Made by a program: the position numbers and the translations under genes. The notes under the pieces were generated by a model. That model saw only the letters and a list, made by a program, of their open reading frames with translations, was not told where the DNA came from and did no database searches. From assembly GCF_017812015.1 (NCBI RefSeq), contig NZ_JADQTN010000002.1:682001-746000 (forward strand): 64,000 nucleotides of DNA, written 5' to 3'. This document shows positions 9,006 through 18,340 of the stretch, in pieces (within the stretch, counting starts at the first letter, position 1; each line of letters opens with the position of its first letter). The stretch comes from Pontixanthobacter sp. CEM42 (GTDB lineage: Bacteria; Pseudomonadota; Alphaproteobacteria; Sphingomonadales; Sphingomonadaceae).

Positions 9006-9044
9006 GCCAAGCAACATGCAATGCTTGGCCTGTCATTCGGCCAA
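9006..9044. promoter_or_regulatory. Interleaved inverted repeats between flavoprotein and arsM genes
   Basis: Within the 115-bp divergent control region two perfect inverted repeats interlock: GCCAAGCA (9006-9013) with TGCTTGGC (9022-9029), 8-nt spacer; and TTGGCC (9025-9030) with GGCCAA (9039-9044), 8-nt spacer. The position, 18-55 nt before the arsM start, suits a repressor operator such as an ArsR-family site. No regulator gene lies in the locus. Confidence 0.45.
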
Positions 9045-9061
9045 AAGGGACTGGAAGTTAC

Positions 9062-10117
9062 ATGAACATCGAAAACAGCCGTGACTATTACGGCAAAGTT
9101 TTGGGCGGATCGGATGATCTGAAAACCGACGCTTGCTGCACAACCGAAGCACCGCCACCGGCGATTTTGGACGCGATGCGCAACGTGCATGAGGAAGTCC
9201 GGGCGCGCTATTATGGCTGCGGTTTGGTATCCCCTCAGGCTATCGGAGGTGCGGATATCCTCGACCTCGGATCAGGTAGTGGACAAGATGCCTATATCCT
9301 TGCGCAGATCGTAGGTGAGCAGGGCAGCGTAACCGGTGTTGATACTACGCCAGAGCAACTTGCGGTCGCGAACGAGCACCTTGAATGGCACCGTGAGAAA
9401 TTCGGCTATGCCAAATCGAATGTGACGTTCGTGGAAGGTGACATCGAAAAGCTTGACCAGCTTGATTTGCCCGAAAACCACTATGATGTGATCGTATCGA
9501 ACTGTGTGATCAATCTGGTGGCGGACAAGCAAGCTGTGTTTTCCGCTGCGTATCGGCTTCTGAAACCGGGCGGTGAACTCTATTTCTCGGACGTCTATTC
9601 TAACCGCCGCGTACCGACCGAGCTGCACAATGATCCTGTGCTGCATGGCGAATGCCTCTCTGGCGCGCTCTATTGGGGCGACTTTATCGACCACGCCAAG
9701 GAAGCCGGTTTCCTCGACCCGCGTTTGGTGTTTAGCCGTCCATTGGGTATCGGCGATCCGGCGGTTGCGGCAAAGCTGGACGGCATCAATTTCCACTCGG
9801 CAACTTATCGTTTGTTCAAGCTGCCTGAACTGGAAATGCAATGTGAAGATTACGGCCAAGCGGTCCGCTACAAGGGCACCGTGCGCGGTCAGGAACGCGT
9901 ATTCGAGCTAGACGATCACCATCATATCGAAGCAGGCAAGATGTTCCCGATCTGCGGGAATAGCTGGAAAATGCTCGCCGACACCCGCTTTGCAGAGCAT
10001 TTTGATTTCTTCGGCGACTTTAGCCGGCATTACGGCATCTTTCCCGATTGCGGCGTAGCTGTTCCATTCACTGACGGTACCGATAATTCGTCTGAGTCGC
10101 CGGCAGCCTGCTGTTGA
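9062..10117 (+). CDS. arsM: Arsenite S-adenosylmethionine methyltransferase (ArsM type)
   Basis: 351 residues from ATG 9062 (GGAAG 7 nt upstream). Transfers methyl groups from SAM to trivalent arsenic. The Rossmann SAM motif is DLGSGSGQD (68-76). The four cysteines characteristic of algal ArsM are all present: C25 (TDACC), C53 (YYGCG), C148 (SNCVINL) and C198 (GECLSGALY). The spacings C25-C53 (28) and C148-C198 (50) equal those between C44-C72 and C174-C224 of the Cyanidioschyzon enzyme as I remember it. The C-terminal domain (about 230-351) ends in an extra vicinal pair AACC, as in many ArsM proteins. Its TGA overlaps the TTG of the SDR gene, so the two are probably co-translated. Confidence 0.92.
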   Translation: MNIENSRDYYGKVLGGSDDLKTDACCTTEAPPPAILDAMRNVHEEVRARYYGCGLVSPQAIGGADILDLGSGSGQDAYILAQIVGEQGSVTGVDTTPEQLAVANEHLEWHREKFGYAKSNVTFVEGDIEKLDQLDLPENHYDVIVSNCVINLVADKQAVFSAAYRLLKPGGELYFSDVYSNRRVPTELHNDPVLHGECLSGALYWGDFIDHAKEAGFLDPRLVFSRPLGIGDPAVAAKLDGINFHSATYRLFKLPELEMQCEDYGQAVRYKGTVRGQERVFELDDHHHIEAGKMFPICGNSWKMLADTRFAEHFDFFGDFSRHYGIFPDCGVAVPFTDGTDNSSESPAACC

Positions 10118-11157
10118 AAATATTCCTGACCGGAGCCGCCGGACTGATCGGCGGCGAAGTGGCTGCGCGCCTGATCGCGGCGGGACACAGCGTTACTGCG
10201 CTCGTCCACAATAATCGCGACATTCGGGCCAATGATGGCCGTGAAGTTGTACCTGATGAAGTCATTGCGGGAGATGTTTCCGCTCCGCTGTTCGGCTGGG
10301 ACAAGGCCGAGTTTGACCGGCTGACAGCGAGCCACGATCTGCTTATCCATTGCGCTGCGACCGTGCGCTTTGACTTGGATGACGAGACATATCGCCGGGT
10401 GAACACAGGCGGCGCAGCCAATGCGATCGAGTTTGCCCGATCTGGCGATATGCCGATCCTGCATGTGAGCACGGCCTATGTTTGTGGAACCCGCGATGGG
10501 CCAATTCTGGAGAGCGACCGTGTGCCCGATAGCGGCTTCGCCAATGGCTATGAGGCCAGCAAAGCATCAGCGGAAAAGCTTGTGCGTGCCAGCGGCGTTC
10601 CTTTCGCCATTGCGCGGCCAAGCATTGTGGTTGGCGAAAGTGCGACTGGGCTGATCCGGCAGTTTGATACGACCTACGCTGCTTTCAAATTGATCGCCGA
10701 AGGCAGAGTGAAGCACATGCCGGCCAAGGCCGGTGCAACGCTGGATTTCGTCCCGCTCGATCACGTTGCAGCCGGGATAACCGCATTGGCGCAGAACATG
10801 CGGCGTGCCCAAAGCAACAGGACTGGCGGAACGTATCATTTGGTTTCGGGCCGACCGATACCGGTATCGACCTTTACCGATGGCATTGCGGCCTTTCCGC
10901 AATTCCACCGACCTGAACTGGTCGAACCGGACCAATTTGACCCCGCCGGATTGCCCGCTTTGGAGCGACGTCTCTACAAACGGGTCGCGGGTCTCTATGC
11001 CAGCTATTTCCAACGCAATCCTGAATTTGACGACCGTGCCGCGCAGGAGATGACCGGACTGGTCTGCCCGCCCACGGGTCCAGAGTTCCTGCACCGGCTG
11101 ATCGCGCATTGTATCGAGGTCGGTTTCTTGAAAGGCGCTGAGGTTCCGGCAGAATAA
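10114..11157 (+). CDS. Extended SDR / thioester-reductase-like oxidoreductase
   Basis: 347 residues starting (M)KIFLTGAAGLIGGEVAARL with the TGxxGxxG NAD(P) motif, CAATVRFD, and the active-site Y-EAS-K (YEASKASAE). It resembles the NAD-binding domain of fatty acyl-CoA / thioester reductases and sugar-nucleotide epimerases. TTG at 10114 is the start, overlapping the arsM stop by TTGA. Within the locus it could reduce an acyl thioester, or act on the sugar moiety of an arsenosugar; the sequence alone does not decide. Convergent with the GT2 gene, 2 nt apart. Confidence 0.82.
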   Translation: MKIFLTGAAGLIGGEVAARLIAAGHSVTALVHNNRDIRANDGREVVPDEVIAGDVSAPLFGWDKAEFDRLTASHDLLIHCAATVRFDLDDETYRRVNTGGAANAIEFARSGDMPILHVSTAYVCGTRDGPILESDRVPDSGFANGYEASKASAEKLVRASGVPFAIARPSIVVGESATGLIRQFDTTYAAFKLIAEGRVKHMPAKAGATLDFVPLDHVAAGITALAQNMRRAQSNRTGGTYHLVSGRPIPVSTFTDGIAAFPQFHRPELVEPDQFDPAGLPALERRLYKRVAGLYASYFQRNPEFDDRAAQEMTGLVCPPTGPEFLHRLIAHCIEVGFLKGAEVPAE

Positions 11158-11159
11158 TC

Positions 11160-11897
11160 CTACCGCACGTCCGGATAATCCTTTGCCATCCGGCTGCGTG
11201 CGCCGACGGCCCATAGAATACCGACTTTGAAATAGATCCAATTTGCTTTCAGCGGTCCCCAAGCGGCAATTCGCCGGTCCGATGTTTCGACCCAGCGGCG
11301 TACCAGCTTGATCTTGCCGAGGCGCGCAAATTTCACGCACAGATCGGCTTCTTCCATAACCGCATCGCTGGGCGTGCAGCCGCCAATTTCGAGAAACTGC
11401 GACCGGCGGAAAAACATCGCGTGGTCGCCGAACAGCAACCGGACACCGCGCACAAACAGATGTGGCCGTGTGATAATCGGCGCGTACCAGGTCTTGATCC
11501 AATTGTGGAAAGTCGTGAACCAGCGCGTCTTATCCGGCCCTTTGATCAGCGGCGTAAAACTGGCCAGCGCGATTTTCGGATCGTTAAGCGTTTCAGCGAT
11601 CACAGCGACCATGTCGCTTGGCGGGATCGTATCAGCATGAAGTACGCAAACGAGTTCAGTCTGCGCTGCCCCAACACCTGCGTTGATCTGGATAGCCCGC
11701 CCGGTTTCGGTCTCAAGCAATTGGTGGCCAGCCTCTCGGATCAGATTACAGGTACGGTCGCTGCTGCCACCATCAACAAACAGAATATCGGCGGGTTGGG
11801 GATCAAGTACAGCAAGCACTTCAAACATTTCGGGCAGTGCGCGTTCTTCATTGAGCACGGGCAGGACAATTCCAACACTACTCGGGTCCGCGATCAC
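11160..11897 (-). CDS. TIGR04283-like GT2 glycosyltransferase (rSAM/selenodomain-associated transferase 2)
   Basis: 245 residues of the GT-A fold: GIVLPVLNEE at the N-terminus, FVDGGSSDRT, and LHADTIPP as the DxD-like metal site. The features GDHAMFFRR and GGCTPSDAVMEEADLCVKFARLGKI are typical of the TIGR04283 subgroup, annotated as arsenosugar-biosynthesis or rSAM/selenodomain-associated. A hydrophobic helix near the C-terminus (NWIYFKVGILWAVGA) may contact the membrane. The start overlaps the stop of the next gene by ATGA (11894-11897), so it is translationally coupled with the TIGR04282-like gene. Confidence 0.88.
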   Translation of the reverse strand: MIADPSSVGIVLPVLNEERALPEMFEVLAVLDPQPADILFVDGGSSDRTCNLIREAGHQLLETETGRAIQINAGVGAAQTELVCVLHADTIPPSDMVAVIAETLNDPKIALASFTPLIKGPDKTRWFTTFHNWIKTWYAPIITRPHLFVRGVRLLFGDHAMFFRRSQFLEIGGCTPSDAVMEEADLCVKFARLGKIKLVRRWVETSDRRIAAWGPLKANWIYFKVGILWAVGARSRMAKDYPDVR

Positions 11898-12472
11898 GGC
11901 AGGAAGTCCGGCCAGTTTGCGAGGTCTTCCGCAGTATCGACATCGCTTAGTTCAGGCAGCACCGCTGGCCTAATACCGCGCGCAACGAACCGCTCTAGCG
12001 TTTCTGCAAATACGGTTTCGGTGCTCCATTCCATATCGGTGAAAGCGAAGTCTGACGGTTCGTTATAGCCCAGCAAATAATAGCCGCCATCGCTTGCTGG
12101 GCCGATCACCATCGGATCGGTAGCCAACGTATCGCGCGCTGCACGGAGTATCTGAGGGGTCAGTCCCGGGCAATCGCTGCCGATCACAATCGCAGGCGCG
12201 GGTACACGCGATAGCTTATCGGTCAGATCGCCATCGCCTTGCTCGACGATAGTGAGATCATCGCCTAGTCCGGCATGGAACCGCTCAACGGGCGCACCGG
12301 TTACCCGCAATTCGAACGGAATGCCGCTTGCGCGCGCCACCTCGACCGTATGAGCGAGCAGCTTGGTGTAGATTGCCGCAGCGCCTTCTGGCCCAAAGCC
12401 TGGGATCAGCCGGGTCTTGGCTTCACCCGGAGTAGGCCAGCGGCAAAATATCGAAATCAACGGAGCGGTCAT
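11894..12472 (-). CDS. TIGR04282-like DUF2064 transferase (rSAM/selenodomain-associated transferase 1)
   Basis: 192 residues with the nucleotidyl/glycosyltransferase-like DUF2064 signatures FCRWPTPGEAKTRL, IGSDCPGLTP and GPASDGGYYLLG. The family nearly always travels with the TIGR04283 glycosyltransferase and a radical SAM enzyme, and has been named in connection with arsenosugar synthesis. First gene of a two-gene minus-strand operon; its start lies only 35 bp from the divergent hydroxylase gene, so the two promoters must overlap or read-through occurs. Confidence 0.9.
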   Translation of the reverse strand: MTAPLISIFCRWPTPGEAKTRLIPGFGPEGAAAIYTKLLAHTVEVARASGIPFELRVTGAPVERFHAGLGDDLTIVEQGDGDLTDKLSRVPAPAIVIGSDCPGLTPQILRAARDTLATDPMVIGPASDGGYYLLGYNEPSDFAFTDMEWSTETVFAETLERFVARGIRPAVLPELSDVDTAEDLANWPDFLP

Positions 12473-12507
12473 ATACGCTGCTGTAACCGCTCGACTGCGG
12501 CAGCGCT

Positions 12508-13317
12508 ATGGGGCAATGCAGCCTGATGAAGCTTGGCAAGATCGCAATGGTGGCAGCCGCGAGCGCGGTAGTTGGCGGCATCTTGCTGGCCGAGCGCAAG
12601 AAGCCGCTGCGTGAGGCCAAAACGCCCGCGATCCCGCGCAATATCCGCAACGCCGCAATGGGCGCGGGGTGCGCGGTGATCGTGGCTGCAGTGGAAGAGC
12701 CGCTGACACAGATGATTGCGGCCAAGAATTTGGAGAAAGGCCGCGGGCTAGCGCAAAAATTGCCGCGTCCGTTGCGGTTGGTCGGCGGTATCGCGGCAAT
12801 GGATTACGGATTTTACTGGTGGCATGTCGCCACGCACAAAGTCCCGTTCCTGTGGCGTTTCCACCGCGTCCACCACATTGATCCGGACATGGATGCGAGC
12901 ACGGCGGTGCGGTTTCATCCGCTCGATATGTTTGTCTCGCTGCCGTGGCGGCTGGTTCAAGTGCGCGTGTCAGGTGTGAGCCCGAAAGCGCTACGGTGGT
13001 GGCGCAACTTCTTCAATTTCTCGATCCTGTTTCATCATTCGAACATGCGATTGCCAGGTCAGACCGATGATTTGCTGGCGCGCGCATTCACTACGCCGAA
13101 AATGCACGGCATCCATCATTCGAGCATCAAGACCGAGCGCGATAGCAATTACACCAGCGGCCTAAGCTTCTGGGACCGCTTGCACGGGACGTTCCGCGAC
13201 GAGATCCCGCAGGACGAAGTGGATATCGGCGTTTATGATCCGCTCGCTAGCAAAGACGTGCCTCTAGATCGTGCCTTAGGCGCACCGTTCCGCGATACGC
13301 ATAAGCAGCAGGCCTAG
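12508..13317 (+). CDS. Fatty acid hydroxylase / sterol desaturase family membrane protein
   Basis: 269 residues with the eight-histidine di-iron signature: H106-VAT-H110, H119-RV-H122-H123, H176-H177 and H200-GI-H203-H204. Hydrophobic stretches occur near residues 11-27 and 52-70. Family members hydroxylate or desaturate lipids with O2 at the membrane. Placed at the end of the arsenic-type locus it could hydroxylate a lipid precursor, which is why an arsenolipid product is considered. ATG 12508 or ATG 12526 (MKLGKIAM) are both possible; no strong ribosome site favours either. The stop shares CTAG with the convergent DUF885 gene. Confidence 0.85.
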   Translation: MGQCSLMKLGKIAMVAAASAVVGGILLAERKKPLREAKTPAIPRNIRNAAMGAGCAVIVAAVEEPLTQMIAAKNLEKGRGLAQKLPRPLRLVGGIAAMDYGFYWWHVATHKVPFLWRFHRVHHIDPDMDASTAVRFHPLDMFVSLPWRLVQVRVSGVSPKALRWWRNFFNFSILFHHSNMRLPGQTDDLLARAFTTPKMHGIHHSSIKTERDSNYTSGLSFWDRLHGTFRDEIPQDEVDIGVYDPLASKDVPLDRALGAPFRDTHKQQA

Positions 13318-15170
13318 CTCGCTTTCTGGCTCGCGATCCACTGATCCACGCGTGTTTCAAGCAGACTCAAAGGCACAGAACCGCCGCCCAGAACCGTGTC
13401 GTGGAAGCCGCGAATATCGAAGGCATCGCCGAGCTGCTCTTTCGCTCTGGCACGAAGCTCAAGGATTCTGATCATGCCGATTTTGTACGAGGTCGCCTGG
13501 CCGGGCCATACGATATAGCGCCGCACTTCGTTGCGCACGGTTGTTTCCGGCATTGGTGAATTGGCGAGGAAATAATCGACCGCCTGTTGTTCGCTCCAGT
13601 CTTTGGAGTGGATACCGCTGTCGACGACTAGCCGGATTGCACGCCACATCTCTGTCGTCAGGCGGCCGAAGTCGGAATAGGGATCAGCGTAGGCGCCCAT
13701 CTCTTTCGCTAGCAATTCGGAATAGAGCGCCCAGCCTTCGCCATAGGCAGACAGGTAATAACCTTGCGATCGAAATTTCGGGATCCCGGTCAGTTCCTGC
13801 GCGATTGACAATTGCATATGATGGCCTGGATTGCCCTCATGATAGGCTATGACTTCAAGCGGCGGAATCGGCATCGCGCGCATGTCGGAAAGGTGCGCGT
13901 AATAGATGCCAGGCCGCGAACCATCGGGCGTGCCCGTGCGATAGTGCTGCGCCGCACCGTCTTGTTCACGGAACGGTTCGACCCGGCGAACTTCCAACGG
14001 CGCTTTGGGTAAAATGCCAAAATATTCGGGCAGTTTGGTATCGATGAATGCCAGATGTTTTTTCGCGGCGTCGATATAGTCCTGCGCGCCCTTGTCATCG
14101 TTGGAGAAATAGAACTGATCATCCTCGCGCATGAATGTGAAGAAAGCTGACAGATCGCCGTCAAATCCGACCTTGTCTTTGATCGCTCCCATTTCGGTCC
14201 GAATGCGCGCGACTTCTGACAGCCCGATATCGTGCACTTCATCTGCCGTCAGATCGGTGGTGGTCATCACGCGGAGCTGGTGATTGTAGTAGTCGGTGCC
14301 ATTGGTCAGTGCGCTGACCCCGCGCGCCTCGGCATCGGCATTTTCGCGGTCTTCAGTGAACCATTCGATTACCCGGGTGTAAGCGGGGGCCAGCTGCTCC
14401 GTCAGCGCGGTGCGCGCCTCTTCACGCAACTCTTCGCCGCGTTCTGCAGTGACTGTGCCAGCATCAACCAGTTTGGCTATACGCTCTTCGCTCGCTGTCC
14501 AAAGAGCAGAGGGCTTATCGCTTTTGTCGAAAGGTTCGCCCGAGGTGATATTCTGGGATTCCTTGATCACAGCATCATAAGCGAATTGCGGAGGCCGCGT
14601 GCCTGCCTCCGCATTGGCCTGAGCGCGGGAAAGCAATTGGTCCATAGCCGTCCCAATCCCGCCCAAACGTGCAATGAAAGCGGTCATGTCGCTTTCGCTT
14701 TCGACCTTGTGCTGGCTGATCAGGAAGCTGGGCAGCGCCGAATGCGTTCCGTTCATTTGGTTGAGAATATACGCCTGATTACGGAATTTGGCTGACGCTT
14801 CGGCCTGATCTTTACGGAATTGCCACATGTCCCAAGACAGCTTGGCATCGTCCGACAGCTCGTCATAGTCGAAATTGGCTTCCATCTCGGCAGCGGTATT
14901 CTGCCACCATTCGAGTTGCTTCTGTTCGGCTTCGACGCTCATATCATCGATCTTGTCGTAATCGGATTTCATTCCGAGCGACGTCTGCAGCATCGGACTG
15001 AAAGCAACCAACTCGTCAAATTTGGCGTCAAACCAAGTGTTGATGCATTCGGTTTGTGTGGTGGTGCACTCGATCTTTGCCACGACTGGCTCGGATAACC
15101 CGCCGCAATTCGCAACTGCGGCCGAAGCCATCAGCAGAGCGATCAATTTTGTCTTGGGCAGTCGGGTCAT
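13314..15170 (-). CDS. DUF885 family peptidase-like (lipo)protein
   Basis: 618 residues, the usual size for DUF885. The N-terminus (MTRLPKTKLIALLMASAAVANCGG) is a signal sequence with a Cys at about residue 22, though Asn before the Cys is not ideal for a lipobox. The family's hallmark HEGNPGHH (zinc-peptidase-like) lies in the C-terminal half, followed by GEGWALYSELLAKE, which carries the third ligand Glu. A periplasmic dipeptidase or carboxypeptidase-like role is likely. Several close homologues per genome are common in sphingomonads. Confidence 0.88.
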   Translation of the reverse strand: MTRLPKTKLIALLMASAAVANCGGLSEPVVAKIECTTTQTECINTWFDAKFDELVAFSPMLQTSLGMKSDYDKIDDMSVEAEQKQLEWWQNTAAEMEANFDYDELSDDAKLSWDMWQFRKDQAEASAKFRNQAYILNQMNGTHSALPSFLISQHKVESESDMTAFIARLGGIGTAMDQLLSRAQANAEAGTRPPQFAYDAVIKESQNITSGEPFDKSDKPSALWTASEERIAKLVDAGTVTAERGEELREEARTALTEQLAPAYTRVIEWFTEDRENADAEARGVSALTNGTDYYNHQLRVMTTTDLTADEVHDIGLSEVARIRTEMGAIKDKVGFDGDLSAFFTFMREDDQFYFSNDDKGAQDYIDAAKKHLAFIDTKLPEYFGILPKAPLEVRRVEPFREQDGAAQHYRTGTPDGSRPGIYYAHLSDMRAMPIPPLEVIAYHEGNPGHHMQLSIAQELTGIPKFRSQGYYLSAYGEGWALYSELLAKEMGAYADPYSDFGRLTTEMWRAIRLVVDSGIHSKDWSEQQAVDYFLANSPMPETTVRNEVRRYIVWPGQATSYKIGMIRILELRARAKEQLGDAFDIRGFHDTVLGGGSVPLSLLETRVDQWIASQKAS

Positions 15171-15243
15171 AGCAAGCGGTCCTCTTCCAAATTCTGTTGT
15201 TGGGCCGTTACATGCGGCAGGATTGGCCGAAAGTGAAGTGCGC

Positions 15244-16035
15244 CTAGCGTTTGCTTGCGCCGATTGCCGCCTTCACATCATTCACGAAGCTAGAATTCCG
15301 TACGCCGTGATAGATGCCGCGTGTAACCATCCTGCCGAGCCAGCGCATTTGCCGTTGAACCTGCAATAGCAACATGACACGCGGCTGATCGGACTCATTC
15401 CACACTTCATGCGGATAGGTTTCATCAAATACGAGCCATTCGCCATAGCGCCATTGCTGTATTTTGCCGTCCACAGCGATTTCGCAGCGCTTGCCATCAT
15501 CAGGTAGCATCAGCGGCAAATGGCAATTGAGCCATGATTTTGTCAGCCCGCGATGTAACGGAACATGCGTGCCGGGTTCCATGATCGACAGAAAGCCGAC
15601 GACTACTCCCGGAATGGAATCAATGGCCTTCGTCAGCTTGGGGCAGCGCCCTTGATTGGCGAGCGACTCATAGCCGTAGCCGCGAAAGAAGAAGCTTTTC
15701 CATGCGGGTGTGGAGGCAATCCGGCGGTGATCAGGAGAGATTTTCCCAAGGGGCGGGATGCTCTCCCGCTCGTGCATCAGCGGTTGGATCTCTTCGCGGA
15801 ATTCGCGCCACCGGGGGGCCACTTCGCATAGCCCCGGAACCAGTGCAGGATCGATAATTGGTTGGTCGCCAACAAGTGATTGACCTGCAAGGAAACCATT
15901 GACGGGATCACGCAGTTTTTTACCGAGCCTAACTGCCGCAGTCTGCTTGGATTTGGTGTAAGCAGGGGCGTCTTCCGGTCGGGACGTCTCGGAAGCGGTT
16001 GGGCGTTTGTCGCGGTTGTTAGTCGCGTTGGCCAT
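15244..16035 (-). CDS. Aspartyl/asparaginyl beta-hydroxylase family dioxygenase
   Basis: 263 residues. Fe(II)/2-oxoglutarate cupin fold: the metal and co-substrate residues appear as HVPLHRG, WRYGEWLVFDETYPHEVWNESDQPR and the terminal strand VMLLLQVQRQM. A basic tail (RWLGRMVTRGIYHGV) follows. Bacterial homologues include LpxO-like lipid A hydroxylases and ornithine-lipid hydroxylases, so the substrate may be a lipid or a protein side chain. The first ~50 residues are polar and low-complexity. It lies downstream of groEL but beyond a terminator, so it probably has its own promoter. Confidence 0.85.
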   Translation of the reverse strand: MANATNNRDKRPTASETSRPEDAPAYTKSKQTAAVRLGKKLRDPVNGFLAGQSLVGDQPIIDPALVPGLCEVAPRWREFREEIQPLMHERESIPPLGKISPDHRRIASTPAWKSFFFRGYGYESLANQGRCPKLTKAIDSIPGVVVGFLSIMEPGTHVPLHRGLTKSWLNCHLPLMLPDDGKRCEIAVDGKIQQWRYGEWLVFDETYPHEVWNESDQPRVMLLLQVQRQMRWLGRMVTRGIYHGVRNSSFVNDVKAAIGASKR

Positions 16036-16090
16036 GCGCAGCTTATAGCACGAATAGCTTCACCCACTTTGTAGAATTCCGACGAAATGC

Positions 16091-16126
16091 AAAAAGGGTC
16101 CGACAGATTGCTCCGTCAGACCCTTT
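16091..16126 (-). terminator. Intrinsic terminator of groESL
   Basis: On the minus strand a 12-bp stem with one mismatch (16126-16115 with 16104-16093) is followed by TTTTTGC. It sits 29 nt after the groEL stop. Confidence 0.85.
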
Positions 16127-16154
16127 CAAGTTTCTGTGCTGAGAAACGGTAGGC

Positions 16155-17822
<1,668 letters not shown>

Positions 17823-17866
17823 TTAATTGTGTTCGTTGAATGAAAAGCGCTGGGGTAGGTCGGCGA

Positions 17867-18154
17867 TCAGCCGATCACTCCCATGATGTCGCTTTCTTTC
17901 ATGATCAGCAGGTCTTCGCCGTCGATCTTGACTTCGGTGCCGCCCCATTTGGCGAACAGCACGCGGTCGCCAGCTTTGACGTCGAGTGGAGTTACAGTGC
18001 CGTCTTCGGCTTTGGAGCCGCTGCCTACGGAGACGATTTCGCCTTCGCTTGGCTTTTCCTGCGCGCTGTCAGGGATGATGATCCCGCCAGCGGTTTTTTG
18101 ATCGGCTTCGATGCGACGGACCAGAACGCGGTCGTGTAGCGGACGAAATGCCAT
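17867..18154 (-). CDS. groES: Co-chaperonin GroES (10 kDa)
   Basis: 95 residues starting [20 protein letters not shown], the usual length. Contains the mobile loop [16 protein letters not shown] and ends [12 protein letters not shown] 18154 has GAAGAGGTC upstream; an open frame extends to 18238 but crosses the CIRCE operator and is not used. Forms the heptameric lid of GroEL. Confidence 0.98.
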   Translation of the reverse strand: MAFRPLHDRVLVRRIEADQKTAGGIIIPDSAQEKPSEGEIVSVGSGSKAEDGTVTPLDVKAGDRVLFAKWGGTEVKIDGEDLLIMKESDIMGVIG

Positions 18155-18189
18155 AATGATGACCTCTTCGTTAGAGTGATAAAACAAAC

Positions 18190-18216
18190 TTGGCACTCTC
18201 ATACATAGAGTGCCAG
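18190..18216 (-). promoter_or_regulatory. CIRCE operator for HrcA
   Basis: Inverted repeat TTGGCACTC - 9 nt - GAGTGCCAG, the consensus CIRCE geometry (TTAGCACTC-N9-GAGTGCTAA) with one changed pair per arm end. It lies 36 nt before the groES start, and just downstream of the predicted promoter, where bound HrcA would block initiation. Confidence 0.93.
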
Positions 18217-18224
18217 CACGGCGC

Positions 18225-18253
18225 ATTTGGGGATGCACCTTCAGGGAGTCAAC
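18225..18253 (-). promoter_or_regulatory. Candidate heat-shock (RpoH-type) promoter of groESL
   Basis: Read on the minus strand: GTTGACT (18253-18247), 14 nt, CCCCAAAT (18232-18225). This resembles CTTGAAA-N11-14-CCCCATNT. The predicted start of transcription would fall at the edge of CIRCE. Confidence 0.5.
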
Positions 18254-18340
18254 AGGTGGAGAGGCGAAAAAGTTTCACACCATTCGCCGAGATGTGCGTC
18301 AGGCTTGCCAGTGTGCAATGTTTACTAGGCAAACACTAGA

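Noticed and set aside
10567-11502. Minus-strand 311-codon frame across the SDR and GT2 genes
   Set aside because: Crosses two well-supported genes in other frames.
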